Source of the DNA: CAZOSF01 sp964582415
GTDB taxonomy: Bacteria; Bacteroidota; Bacteroidia; Flavobacteriales; Flavobacteriaceae
DNA: 30,632 bases
Assembly (NCBI GenBank): GCA_964582415.1
Contig: CAZOSF010000026.1
Span: forward strand, 1 to 30,632
Direction: 5' to 3'
The notes below the pieces were generated by a model. It had not been told where the DNA came from, ran no database searches, and saw only the letters and a list, made by a program, of their open reading frames with translations. The number at the start of each line of letters is the position of its first letter. Within the stretch, counting starts at the first letter, position 1. Shown piece by piece: positions 23,772-30,632 of the stretch. Position numbers and translations under genes: made by a program.

Positions 23772-26033
23772 ATGAAACCACAAACTTTTAATGAGGTCAT
23801 AGACCTAGGTGATGGTAGAACGATTTCTATCGAAACCGGAAAATTGGCAAAACAGGCCGATGGTTCTGTAGTAGTGCGCATGGGAGATGCCATGCTGTTG
23901 TGTACTGTGGTAAGCAACAAAGAAGCTAGCCCAGTAGATTTTTTACCCCTCACGGTAGATTATCGTGAAAAATTTGCAGCTGCTGGACGTTATCCTGGAG
24001 GATTCTTCAAAAGGGAAGCGCGCCCCAGCACCGAAGAAATTTTAACCATGCGATTGGTAGACCGTTGTTTGCGTCCGTTGTTCCCAAAAGATTATCATTA
24101 TGAAACTCAGGTGATGATTCAGCTGATGTCGCATGATGACGATGTGATGCCAGACGCATTGGCTGGATTGGCTGCATCTGCTGCTATTCAGCTAAGTGAT
24201 ATTCCTTTCGAATATCCAATTTCCGAAGTTCGTGTTGCACGTATCAATGGAGAATTCGTAATCAACCCAAGCTATGATCAACTTAAAGAGGCAGATATCG
24301 ATCTTATGGTAGGTGCTTCCGTTGATAGCGTTGCCATGGTGGAAGGAGAGATGAAGGAATGCAGTGAGGAGGAAATGGCCGATGCCATTCGATTTGCACA
24401 CGAGGCTATTAAAGTTCAATGTGAAGCTCAGGTTCGTCTAGCGGAAAAAGTGGGTAAAAAACCTACCCGCGAATACGAAAGAGCTGTTGAAGATGAAGCC
24501 TTAGAGCAAAAGATTCGTGAAGCTGCTTACGACAAATGCTATGAGATTGCCAAGCAAGGAAGTACCAAGCAAGAGCGCGGTGAAGCCTTTGCTGCTGTGA
24601 AAGAAGAAGTGAAAGCCATTTTCTCTGAAGAAGAAATGGAGGAGAAAGGTGGTTTGATCAGCAAATACTTCGGAAAGGTTCACAAAGAAGCCGTGCGGGA
24701 TGTTGTTCTTAAAGAAGGCATTCGTTTGGACGGTCGAACTACCACAGATATCCGTCCAATTTGGTGTGAAGTGGATTACCTACCTTCTACCCATGGGTCG
24801 GCTATTTTCACCCGTGGAGAAACCCAGGCACTAGCTACCGTTACATTGGGTACTTCAAGAGAAGCTAACGTAATCGATTTACCAACACTGCAAGGTGAAG
24901 AAACCTTCTATTTACATTATAATTTCCCTCCATTCTCTACCGGTGAGGCACGCCCAATTCGTGGGACGTCTCGTAGAGAGATCGGTCACGGAAACTTAGC
25001 GCAGAGAGCTCTTAAAGTGATGATTCCAGACGATTGTCCTTATACCGTTCGTGTGGTAAGTGAGGTTTTAGAAAGTAATGGTTCTTCTTCCATGGCAACC
25101 GTTTGTGCGGGAACCATGGCCTTGATGGATGCTGGTATACAATTGAAAAAGCCCGTTAGTGGTATTGCTATGGGATTGATCACCGATGGAACTGATTATG
25201 CGGTTCTTAGTGACATTCTAGGAGATGAAGACCACTTAGGAGATATGGACTTCAAAGTAACTGGAACTGCCGATGGAATCACAGCCTGTCAGATGGATAT
25301 CAAAATCAAAGGTTTGAGCTATGAAATCATGGTGAAGGCTTTGAAGCAAGCGTGTGACGGACGTCTTCATATTTTGGAGAAATTAACCGAAACCATTGCA
25401 GAGCCAAACGCATCTGTTAAATCGCATGCTCCTAAAATCGTTTACACGGAGATGCCTGAAGAGTTTATCGGAGCCTTTATCGGACCCGGAGGAAAAAATA
25501 TCCAGGAACTTCAGAAGCGTACCGAAACCACTATCGTTATCAACGAGGCGGATGGAAAAGGAATCGTGGAAGTTTTGGGTACTAACCAAGAAGGTATCGA
25601 TGCCGTCTTGAAAGCTGTAGAGGCCCTTACTTTCAGACCAGAAGTAGGAAGCGTTTATGAAGTGAAAGTTATCAAAATTCTTGATTTTGGTGCCGTTGTA
25701 GAATACCTTGAAGCTCCTGGAAATGAAGTGCTGTTGCACATTTCTGAATTGGCTTGGGAGCGCACCGATAACGTATCCGATATTTTAAAGCTTGGCGATG
25801 TTATTGATGTGAAATACTTCGGAATTGATCCTAAAACCAAGAAGGATAAAGTTTCAAGAAAAGCGTTGCTTCCGAAACCTGAAGGCTATCAAGAACGTCC
25901 TCCGAGAAGAGAAGGTGACCGTGGACATGGACGTGATAACCGCGGCGGACGCGACAATCGAGGTGGCGGACGTGATAACCGTGGCGGACGTGATAATAGA
26001 AACCGCGATAATAGAGATAAGGACAGAGATTAA
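23772..26033 (+). CDS. pnp: polyribonucleotide nucleotidyltransferase (PNPase)
   Basis: From the ATG at 23772 this is a 753-residue PNPase with the full domain order. RNase PH1 opens at FNEVIDLGDGRTISIETGKL, then comes an all-alpha linker. RNase PH2 follows from IRLDGRTTTDIRPI, with FPPFSTGEARPIRGTSRRE and the catalytic Asp segment LGDEDHLGDMDFKVTGT. Next are KH (EFIGAFIGPGGKNIQEL) and S1 (GSVYEVKVIKILDFGAVVEYL). It degrades RNA from the 3' end using phosphate and can add tails in reverse. The last 45 residues (709-753) are an Arg/Asp/Asn/Gly tail with five RDNR units, not part of the standard PNPase. An in-frame TTG upstream (23742) would add ten residues lacking family support. Confidence 0.96.
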   Translation: MKPQTFNEVIDLGDGRTISIETGKLAKQADGSVVVRMGDAMLLCTVVSNKEASPVDFLPLTVDYREKFAAAGRYPGGFFKREARPSTEEILTMRLVDRCLRPLFPKDYHYETQVMIQLMSHDDDVMPDALAGLAASAAIQLSDIPFEYPISEVRVARINGEFVINPSYDQLKEADIDLMVGASVDSVAMVEGEMKECSEEEMADAIRFAHEAIKVQCEAQVRLAEKVGKKPTREYERAVEDEALEQKIREAAYDKCYEIAKQGSTKQERGEAFAAVKEEVKAIFSEEEMEEKGGLISKYFGKVHKEAVRDVVLKEGIRLDGRTTTDIRPIWCEVDYLPSTHGSAIFTRGETQALATVTLGTSREANVIDLPTLQGEETFYLHYNFPPFSTGEARPIRGTSRREIGHGNLAQRALKVMIPDDCPYTVRVVSEVLESNGSSSMATVCAGTMALMDAGIQLKKPVSGIAMGLITDGTDYAVLSDILGDEDHLGDMDFKVTGTADGITACQMDIKIKGLSYEIMVKALKQACDGRLHILEKLTETIAEPNASVKSHAPKIVYTEMPEEFIGAFIGPGGKNIQELQKRTETTIVINEADGKGIVEVLGTNQEGIDAVLKAVEALTFRPEVGSVYEVKVIKILDFGAVVEYLEAPGNEVLLHISELAWERTDNVSDILKLGDVIDVKYFGIDPKTKKDKVSRKALLPKPEGYQERPPRREGDRGHGRDNRGGRDNRGGGRDNRGGRDNRNRDNRDKDRD
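25896..26030 (+). repeat. short tandem repeats encoding the RDNR/GG tail of PNPase
   Basis: Units close to CGTGATAACCGTGGCGGA recur about four times with codon-level variation, giving the peptide pattern RDNRGG. The unit suggests growth by slippage or unequal exchange. Confidence 0.7.
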
Positions 26034-26053
26034 TTTTCTGACGACAATTATCG

Positions 26054-26081
26054 AAAAGCCTGCATTTTGCAGGCTTTTTTT
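26054..26081 (+). terminator. rho-independent terminator after pnp
   Basis: GCCTGCA (26058-26064) pairs with TGCAGGC (26068-26074) around TTT, preceded by AAAA and followed by a run of T's. The rest of the gap to rpoD (26082-26239) is A/T-rich, and I see no full-match -7 box in it. Confidence 0.9.
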
Positions 26082-26239
26082 AGTTATTTCAATTTTATAA
26101 AATACTAACTATCAATAGATTTAGATCGTTTAAGACAGGTATTCTAAAGGAATAATTACTTTTTTGTAACATTTAAGGACTTCTTTACGTATAACTCAAT
26201 GCGAGAGAAAAAATTTAATCTAAACTAGGAATACCCTTA

Positions 26240-27103
26240 ATGAGACAACTTAAAATTACCAAGCAGGTAACCAACCGGGAAACTGCTTCTTTAGACAAGT
26301 ATCTTCAGGAAATTGGAAAAGTTGACTTAATTACCGCAGACGAGGAAGTAGAATTGGCGCAGCGCATTAAAGCGGGTGATCAAGTTGCTTTGGAAAAATT
26401 GACCAAAGCCAACCTTCGTTTTGTGGTTTCAGTTGCAAAACAATACCAAAATCAAGGATTGACCCTTCCCGATTTGATCAATGAAGGAAACCTTGGGCTT
26501 ATTAAAGCTGCACAACGTTTTGACGAAACCCGCGGATTTAAGTTCATTTCCTATGCCGTATGGTGGATTCGCCAGTCTATTCTTCAGGCTTTGGCAGAAC
26601 AATCCCGAATCGTGCGTCTTCCTTTGAACAAAATTGGTAGCATCAACAAGATCAACAAAACCTATGCGTTCTTGGAACAAGCCCACGAGCGTCCACCTTC
26701 AGCTGAAGAAATTGCTAAAGAATTGGATATGACCATTAACGACGTGAAGGAATCCATGAAGAATTCTGGACGTCACGTATCCATGGATGCACCCTTGGTA
26801 GAAGGTGAAGATTCCAACCTCTACGATGTACTTCGCAGTGGTGAATCTCCAAACCCCGATCGCACCTTGCTTCATGAGTCCCTACGTACCGAAATCGAAC
26901 GTGCTTTGGAGACATTAACTCCTAGAGAAGCCGATGTAATTCGTTTGTACTTTGGGCTTGGGAACCAACATCCAATGACCTTGGAAGAAATTGGGGAAAC
27001 TTTCGACCTTACCCGTGAAAGGGTTCGACAAATCAAAGAAAAAGCGATTCGACGCTTAAAACATACTTCAAGAAGTAAAATCTTGAAAACGTATTTGGGA
27101 TAA
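26240..27103 (+). CDS. rpoD: primary RNA polymerase sigma factor (RpoD/SigA, short form)
   Basis: This 287-residue primary sigma factor of the Bacteroidota short type lacks region 1.1. Region 1.2 is DKYLQEIGKVDLITADEEVELAQRI (19-43). Region 2 includes LPDLINEGNLGLIKAAQRFDETRGFKFISYAVWWIRQSI, which melts and recognises the -7 element. Region 3 contains RPPSAEEIAKELDM. Region 4 ends with the helix-turn-helix LEEIGETFDLTRERVRQIKEKAIRRL, which contacts the -33 element. It is the housekeeping sigma expected to read the TAnnTTTG promoters listed here. It is followed by two terminators in tandem, then by a separate BLUF-rpe unit. Confidence 0.96.
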   Translation: MRQLKITKQVTNRETASLDKYLQEIGKVDLITADEEVELAQRIKAGDQVALEKLTKANLRFVVSVAKQYQNQGLTLPDLINEGNLGLIKAAQRFDETRGFKFISYAVWWIRQSILQALAEQSRIVRLPLNKIGSINKINKTYAFLEQAHERPPSAEEIAKELDMTINDVKESMKNSGRHVSMDAPLVEGEDSNLYDVLRSGESPNPDRTLLHESLRTEIERALETLTPREADVIRLYFGLGNQHPMTLEEIGETFDLTRERVRQIKEKAIRRLKHTSRSKILKTYLG

Positions 27104-27118
27104 TTCCCATGCGACAAC

Positions 27119-27147
27119 AACAGTTAAAAAATAACTGTTCGTTTTTT
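27119..27147 (+). terminator. first terminator after rpoD
   Basis: AACAGTTA (27119-27126) pairs with TAACTGTT (27132-27139) around AAAAA, followed by CGTTTTTT. The stem is A/T-rich but perfect. Confidence 0.7.
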
Positions 27148-27159
27148 GATTGATGAATG

Positions 27160-27187
27160 CCTCCGGCTGATTACCGGAGGTTTTTCA
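27160..27187 (+). terminator. second terminator after rpoD
   Basis: CCTCCGG (27160-27166) pairs with CCGGAGG (27174-27180) around a 7-base loop, followed by TTTTT. It is a stronger stem than the first. Confidence 0.88.
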
Positions 27188-27213
27188 TTTCCCCTTTTCC
27201 ATCAAAATTTTAG

Positions 27214-27221
27214 TACCTTTG
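27214..27221 (+). promoter_or_regulatory. -7 promoter box for the BLUF-rpe unit
   Basis: TACCTTTG is a full match to TAnnTTTG, 16 bases before the BLUF ATG at 27238. It sits just after the tandem terminators. No TTG is seen at -33. Confidence 0.5.
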
Positions 27222-27237
27222 GGAAAAGGCAGAAATC

Positions 27238-27642
27238 ATGACGTATACACTTTGTTATGTTAGCAAAGCCTTGAATGACCTAAACCAAAACAGCGTTGAG
27301 GAAATTTTCCAAACAACGCAAAACAACAACAGTAAAAAGAACATCCATGGTATCCTGATGTATGGCATGGGTGATTTCTTTCAGGTACTGGAAGGGGAAG
27401 AAAAGGTTATTGAGGAATTGTTTGAAGGACATATTAAAACCGATCCCAGGCATTCGGATATTTTTGAAATTATCAGAAGACCTACCCAAAAACCGATTTT
27501 CTCTGAATACAGCTCGCTTTTTACCATTGTACGTACCACAAAACAATTAGAGGATATTAAATCTTATCTTTCATTTAATAAAATCAATACCACTTCAAAT
27601 AAATTAAGCCGATTACTTAACCCCTTTTTATTGGATTCATGA
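27238..27642 (+). CDS. BLUF-domain (blue-light, FAD-binding) protein
   Basis: This 134-residue stand-alone BLUF protein contains the core: LCYVSKA with Tyr7 as the flavin-side tyrosine, NNNSKKNIHGILMY (29-42) with an Asn in the position of the conserved flavin-binding Asn, then FFQVLEG (47-53) with Gln49, the glutamine that changes hydrogen bonding on light absorption. DPRHSDIFEII (69-79) follows, as in other BLUF domains. At the semi-conserved Trp/Met region the usual W-x-M reads Y-S-S (91-93). No output domain is fused, so it must act by partner binding. It overlaps rpe by four bases (ATGA), so the two are translationally coupled. Binding of FAD and light response are inferred, not shown. 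Confidence 0.87.
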   Translation: MTYTLCYVSKALNDLNQNSVEEIFQTTQNNNSKKNIHGILMYGMGDFFQVLEGEEKVIEELFEGHIKTDPRHSDIFEIIRRPTQKPIFSEYSSLFTIVRTTKQLEDIKSYLSFNKINTTSNKLSRLLNPFLLDS

Positions 27643-28298
27643 GCGCAGTAAAAATTGCCCCCTCTATTTTGGCAGCCGATTTTGCCAACTTGCAACGCGA
27701 TATCGAAATGGTTAACCAGAGTGAAGCCGATTGGTTTCACATAGACATTATGGACGGGGTCTTCGTCCCCAACATCTCTTTTGGCATGCCTGTCTTGGAA
27801 GCTATTTCAAGACATGCTAAAAAGACCATTGATGTGCATTTAATGATTGTGGATCCCGATCGCTATATCACTACTTTCGCCAAATTGGGTGCCAATGTGC
27901 TTACTGTGCACTATGAAGCCTGTACACATCTGCACAGAACCCTACAAGCCATAAAAGCGGCTGGCATGAAGGCAGGGGTAGCCCTCAATCCTCATACTCC
28001 AGTAAATTTGCTAAAAGATGTCATCAACGACATCGATTTGGTATGTATGATGAGTGTGAACCCTGGTTTTGGCGGTCAGAGCTTTATCGAAAACACTTAC
28101 AATAAAGTTCGGGAATTAAAACAGCTCATTTCAGACAAAGGAGCAAGCACCCTCATTGAAATAGATGGTGGGGTTACCGACAAAAACGCAGAGGCCTTGA
28201 AAGCAGCAGGTGCAGATGTACTAGTGGCCGGTAGTTTTGTTTTCCGCTCTGAAAATCCAATTGACACCATTGTTAACCTCAAGAAGCTAATAAGTTAA
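27639..28298 (+). CDS. rpe: ribulose-phosphate 3-epimerase
   Basis: This 219-residue (beta/alpha)8 enzyme has KIAPSILAADFANL (5-18), WFHIDIMDGVFVPNISFG (31-48) with the metal-binding His and Asp, DVHLMI (65-70), VCMMSVNPGFGGQSFI (about 135-150) and a C-terminal EIDGGVT with the second acidic residue and phosphate loop. It interconverts ribulose 5-phosphate and xylulose 5-phosphate in the pentose phosphate pathway. Its ATG overlaps the BLUF gene stop, which puts it in the same transcript. I see no convincing hairpin terminator after it; the gap 28299-28369 is A/T-rich. Confidence 0.96.
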   Translation: MSAVKIAPSILAADFANLQRDIEMVNQSEADWFHIDIMDGVFVPNISFGMPVLEAISRHAKKTIDVHLMIVDPDRYITTFAKLGANVLTVHYEACTHLHRTLQAIKAAGMKAGVALNPHTPVNLLKDVINDIDLVCMMSVNPGFGGQSFIENTYNKVRELKQLISDKGASTLIEIDGGVTDKNAEALKAAGADVLVAGSFVFRSENPIDTIVNLKKLIS

Positions 28299-28332
28299 AA
28301 GGTTCATTTTTATAATTCTAAACTCCTTTTTG

Positions 28333-28340
28333 TAGCTTTA
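28333..28340 (+). promoter_or_regulatory. possible -7 box for the AraC-type regulator
   Basis: TAGCTTTA matches TAnnTTTG except the last base, 29 bases before the ATG at 28370. It is weak on its own. Confidence 0.3.
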
Positions 28341-28369
28341 ACGTACTTTCATCTTTTAAAAAGATTGAA

Positions 28370-29458
28370 ATGCAAGAAGCTCCTTCCTTTGATACTTGGA
28401 CCTCCCTATTCCTATTGGCTGTGGCCATGGGCATCTTTTTGTTCATTACCATCTTGTTTAATAAGACCAAAAGGAATTTACCTATCGCCTTTCTTGTATT
28501 GGCTTTTTCGGGGATTTTGTTTCAGTACGTACTCTACTGGACACGGTACCAATCGGTTTTTCCCTATTTGGCATTATTACCTCATCTTTGCTATTATACC
28601 ACCGGCCCCTTACTCCTGCTCTATATTACCAACCTCTATAAACGAGAAGTTCAGTTTAATTTTGCATTGCACTTTCTACCTGCTTTCTTAGTGCTGATAA
28701 CCTTTATGGCTATCCTTATCAATCAATTACACCTTGGAAACGTTGAAATTCCCTGGAGGTGGTTTTCCGGAAATCCTTGGTTGATTGCCATTCATATGAG
28801 TATCTATACATTTTTGGCTTTACGAATCACGCAGAAATCTTCAAAAGAAAACAACTATCTAAAGCTAAGAAACCGGTGGAGTAATATTTTAATAAGCCTT
28901 TATTTTGCCTTCGTTATAGCCTACCTATCCTACTATATCCTTGTGAACTTTGATTTCTTCAATGAACAATGGGATTATATGATTTCCATAACGATGAGTG
29001 TATCGATCTACACGATAGGTTTTTTCATTATCAAGGAACCTGAAGTATTTGATGGGGCCTTTTTCTCGGAGCTATTTCTGCCAGATGAAAACAAGGATAA
29101 TTCGTTCGAAGAATCCCTGTTAAATGAATTGTATAGAAAACTCACCCTCCATATGGAACTGGAAAAACCCTATATCGACAATGAACTGCGACTCGTAAAC
29201 CTAGCCGACCAACTTGGTTTTAGCACCCACCTACTTTCAAAGGTAATCAACAAAAAATCCGGTAAAAACTTCAATCAATTCGTCAATGATTACCGCTTAC
29301 AAGAGGCCAAGCGTCTTCTTTTGGAAAATCCTGAATACTCGGTGAAAACGATTTACTTCGATGTAGGCTTTAACAACAAGGCTACCTTTTACAATGCCTT
29401 TAAAAAAGAATTCCACTGTACGCCAGTACAGTTTAGGGAATCACTAATTTCCCATTGA
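28370..29458 (+). CDS. membrane AraC-family transcriptional regulator with N-terminal helices
   Basis: This 362-residue protein has about seven hydrophobic helices in the first 225 residues (for example SLFLLAVAMGIFLFITILF, LPIAFLVLAFSGILFQYVLY, FALHFLPAFLVLITFMAILI, ILISLYFAFVIAYLSYYILV). A cytoplasmic linker follows. The C-terminal AraC/XylS DNA-binding domain (about 255-362) has the first helix-turn-helix NLADQLGFSTHLLSKVINKKSGKNF and the second SVKTIYFDVGFNNKATFYNAFKKEFHCTPVQFRES. It therefore looks like a one-component regulator that senses something in or near the membrane and binds DNA directly. Such 7TM-AraC proteins are common in flavobacteria, with ligands mostly unknown. The next gene, a T9SS cargo, is in the same direction after 92 bases, with its own likely promoter, and is a candidate target. 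Confidence 0.88.
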   Translation: MQEAPSFDTWTSLFLLAVAMGIFLFITILFNKTKRNLPIAFLVLAFSGILFQYVLYWTRYQSVFPYLALLPHLCYYTTGPLLLLYITNLYKREVQFNFALHFLPAFLVLITFMAILINQLHLGNVEIPWRWFSGNPWLIAIHMSIYTFLALRITQKSSKENNYLKLRNRWSNILISLYFAFVIAYLSYYILVNFDFFNEQWDYMISITMSVSIYTIGFFIIKEPEVFDGAFFSELFLPDENKDNSFEESLLNELYRKLTLHMELEKPYIDNELRLVNLADQLGFSTHLLSKVINKKSGKNFNQFVNDYRLQEAKRLLLENPEYSVKTIYFDVGFNNKATFYNAFKKEFHCTPVQFRESLISH

Positions 29459-29483
29459 TTTTTTAGAAAAAAGTCCAGATTTA

Positions 29484-29491
29484 TAAGTTTG
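29484..29491 (+). promoter_or_regulatory. -7 promoter box for the T9SS propeller gene
   Basis: TAAGTTTG is a full match to TAnnTTTG, 59 bases before the ATG at 29551, giving a leader of about 50 bases. No TTG lies at the usual spacing. Confidence 0.45.
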
Positions 29492-29550
29492 AACCCTATG
29501 TTCTAAGGTAAGGAGCATCTTCGTTCTCAGAATCATAAAATCATAATGAA

Positions 29551-30632
29551 ATGAGAACACTTCAATTACTTATTTGTTTGTTGACCCTAAACCTTGGACT
29601 TTTTACCCAAGCGCAAGACTATTATCTTTATGTAAGCGATGCCGGAGGATTTAATAACCCGCCGTGGCAGGTAGTACGTTATAATCTCGACGGGAGTAAT
29701 CCCCAGGTATTTATCGATAACGAATTCTTTATTGGAGAAGGCGTGGGTTGGCCACAGGACATTCTATTCTTGGAAGACCAGGAAGTAGTTTTGATTTCCT
29801 GTTTGGTCGGTGGACGTATAACAAAACATAATGCTGCCACGGGAGCTTATATCGAAGACTTTGCGGCTGTAGCTGGAGGTCCTACACGAATGAAAATTGG
29901 TCCCGACGGCCTAATCTATGTTCTGCAATGGAGCCAATCCGACAACAAGGTTCTACGATTCCAACAGGATGGGACCTTTGTCGATGAATTCACCAACGAG
30001 GGTGTCCCTACTAGCATTGGTCTGGATTGGGATGTGGATGGCAATCTCTATGTGTCTTCTTATGGTACCAGCAAAGTCACCCAATTTAATGGAAGCGGTG
30101 AAATTCAAGGGACGTTTATCGACAGCAACCTGGCCGGCCCAACCAATATTCACCGAGAAGCCGATGGCAACTATTTAGTATTGAATTGGAACGGAGGAAA
30201 TATTCAACGATTTGATCCCTCTGGCATGCACTTGGATACTTTTACCACACAGGTTACCCAACCCGAAGGCATCGCCATCCATCCATTAAGTGGTAATTAT
30301 ATTGTCGGTAATGGAGGTCCTGCACAAATCGATGAATTTGCACCAGACGGCACCTTCATAGGCAGTATTGTTGAAAGCGGTGCTGGCGGTCTTTTGCAAC
30401 CCAATGCCGTGGTAGTAAGGGAAGCCACCCTTGGAACTGAATCCCATCAGGAGAAAAAAGTCATGGTCGTTCCTACCGTTGGCAATCGCTTTTCAATACG
30501 ACTTTTGCAGTCATTGGATATTTCTTCCTTAAAGGTCTATAATCTTGTGGGACAAGAAGTCGCTCAAATCGAATTGGATACAGCTTCGTGGGATGCTAGT
30601 TTTTTATCCGAAGGGCTCTATATTTTAAAGGG
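29551..30632 (+). CDS. NHL/beta-propeller-like T9SS-sorted secreted protein (C-terminus cut by window edge)
   Basis: An open frame of 360 complete codons runs from the ATG at 29551 to the window edge without a stop. The N-terminus is a signal peptide (LLTLNLGLFTQAQ). Residues about 22-285 show repeated blade-like units of the NHL/SMP-30 type, each with a D-G-x-[IL]-Y-V or E-A-D-G-N-Y pattern: MKIGPDGLIYVLQWS, LDWDVDGNLYVSSYG, HREADGNYLVLNWNG, IHPLSGNYIVGNGGP. These fit a six-bladed propeller. Residues about 300-360 match a type A T9SS sorting domain (SSLKVYNLVGQEVAQIELD and LSEGLYILKG), probably lacking only the last 5-15 residues. The ligand or substrate is unknown. A coding frame carrying a T9SS tail makes a surface or secreted location likely. 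Confidence 0.85.
   Translation, partial: MRTLQLLICLLTLNLGLFTQAQDYYLYVSDAGGFNNPPWQVVRYNLDGSNPQVFIDNEFFIGEGVGWPQDILFLEDQEVVLISCLVGGRITKHNAATGAYIEDFAAVAGGPTRMKIGPDGLIYVLQWSQSDNKVLRFQQDGTFVDEFTNEGVPTSIGLDWDVDGNLYVSSYGTSKVTQFNGSGEIQGTFIDSNLAGPTNIHREADGNYLVLNWNGGNIQRFDPSGMHLDTFTTQVTQPEGIAIHPLSGNYIVGNGGPAQIDEFAPDGTFIGSIVESGAGGLLQPNAVVVREATLGTESHQEKKVMVVPTVGNRFSIRLLQSLDISSLKVYNLVGQEVAQIELDTASWDASFLSEGLYILK

Noticed and set aside
25825..26100. Alternative frame over the repeat tail of pnp
   Set aside because: Repetitive DNA gives open frames in several phases; the PNPase frame is the one continuous with the S1 domain, and this one runs through the terminator.
26150..26176. Inverted TATTC/GAATA and TACTTTTTTG as an rpoD promoter
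   Set aside because: The arm is only five bases and the box has two extra T's compared with TAnnTTTG, so the match is not better than chance in A/T-rich DNA.
28365..28691. Second frame over the start of the AraC-type regulator
   Set aside because: The hydrophobic composition is a frame shadow of the membrane helices; the regulator frame continues to the helix-turn-helix end.
1..30632. CRISPR arrays, tRNA or rRNA genes, insertion sequences, phage or toxin-antitoxin genes
   Set aside because: I saw no regularly spaced repeats, no cloverleaf-like sequence with a T-arm consensus, no transposase or integrase motifs and no small gene pairs of that kind.

Overview
The window is an ordinary chromosomal segment of a Bacteroidota bacterium, most likely a marine Flavobacteriales member. 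The basis is: five secreted proteins with type IX secretion (T9SS) C-terminal sorting domains; a PorT-like T9SS protein; Asp-rich lipoprotein N-termini; a short primary sigma factor of 287 aa without region 1.1; A/T-rich leaders without Shine-Dalgarno sequences; and -7 boxes of the Bacteroidota type TAnnTTTG. It holds no tRNA, rRNA, CRISPR array, insertion sequence or phage gene that I can recognise, and no gene-free stretch over 300 bases. The longest gaps are 3834-4106 and 26034-26239.

Left part (1-7563): envelope and secreted proteins, several with thioredoxin-type CxxC motifs. These are an Omp28-like lipoprotein (cut by the window edge), a TlpA-like thioredoxin followed by a DUF6029-like protein, a small T9SS cargo, and two tandem paralogous Omp28-like T9SS cargo proteins. 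Next come rsmG (minus strand), a GTG-started fatty acid desaturase, a class I aminotransferase, a further T9SS-sorted redoxin, and a tandem-OmpA-domain protein.

Middle part (12503-22246): potassium uptake genes trkH/trkA (one overlapping minus-strand operon), ubiE/menG with porT two bases behind it, a TrmH-family RNA methyltransferase on the minus strand, a lipidated BamA/TamA-like protein (TamL type), class II fructose-bisphosphate aldolase, and an AccD that lacks the usual zinc-ribbon cysteines. I know the ubiE-porT-methyltransferase-TamL order as a common Flavobacteriia arrangement. It groups outer-membrane biogenesis with T9SS function.

Right part (22300-30632): an unrecognised lipoprotein, then rpsO, pnp (with an Arg/Asp/Asn/Gly repeat tail), the primary sigma factor gene rpoD, a BLUF-domain (blue-light, flavin) protein overlapping rpe by four bases, a seven-helix membrane AraC-type regulator, and a beta-propeller-like T9SS cargo cut by the right edge.

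Clear rho-independent terminators separate most units, several of them shared by convergent genes. Four genes use or appear to use GTG or TTG starts. I did not find a convincing new multi-gene system. The points most worth a second look are the BLUF gene placed between rpoD and rpe, with substitutions at the light-signalling Trp/Met positions; the tandem T9SS Omp28-like pair; the zinc-ribbon-less AccD; and the divergent TTG/TTG start region between the methyltransferase and TamL.
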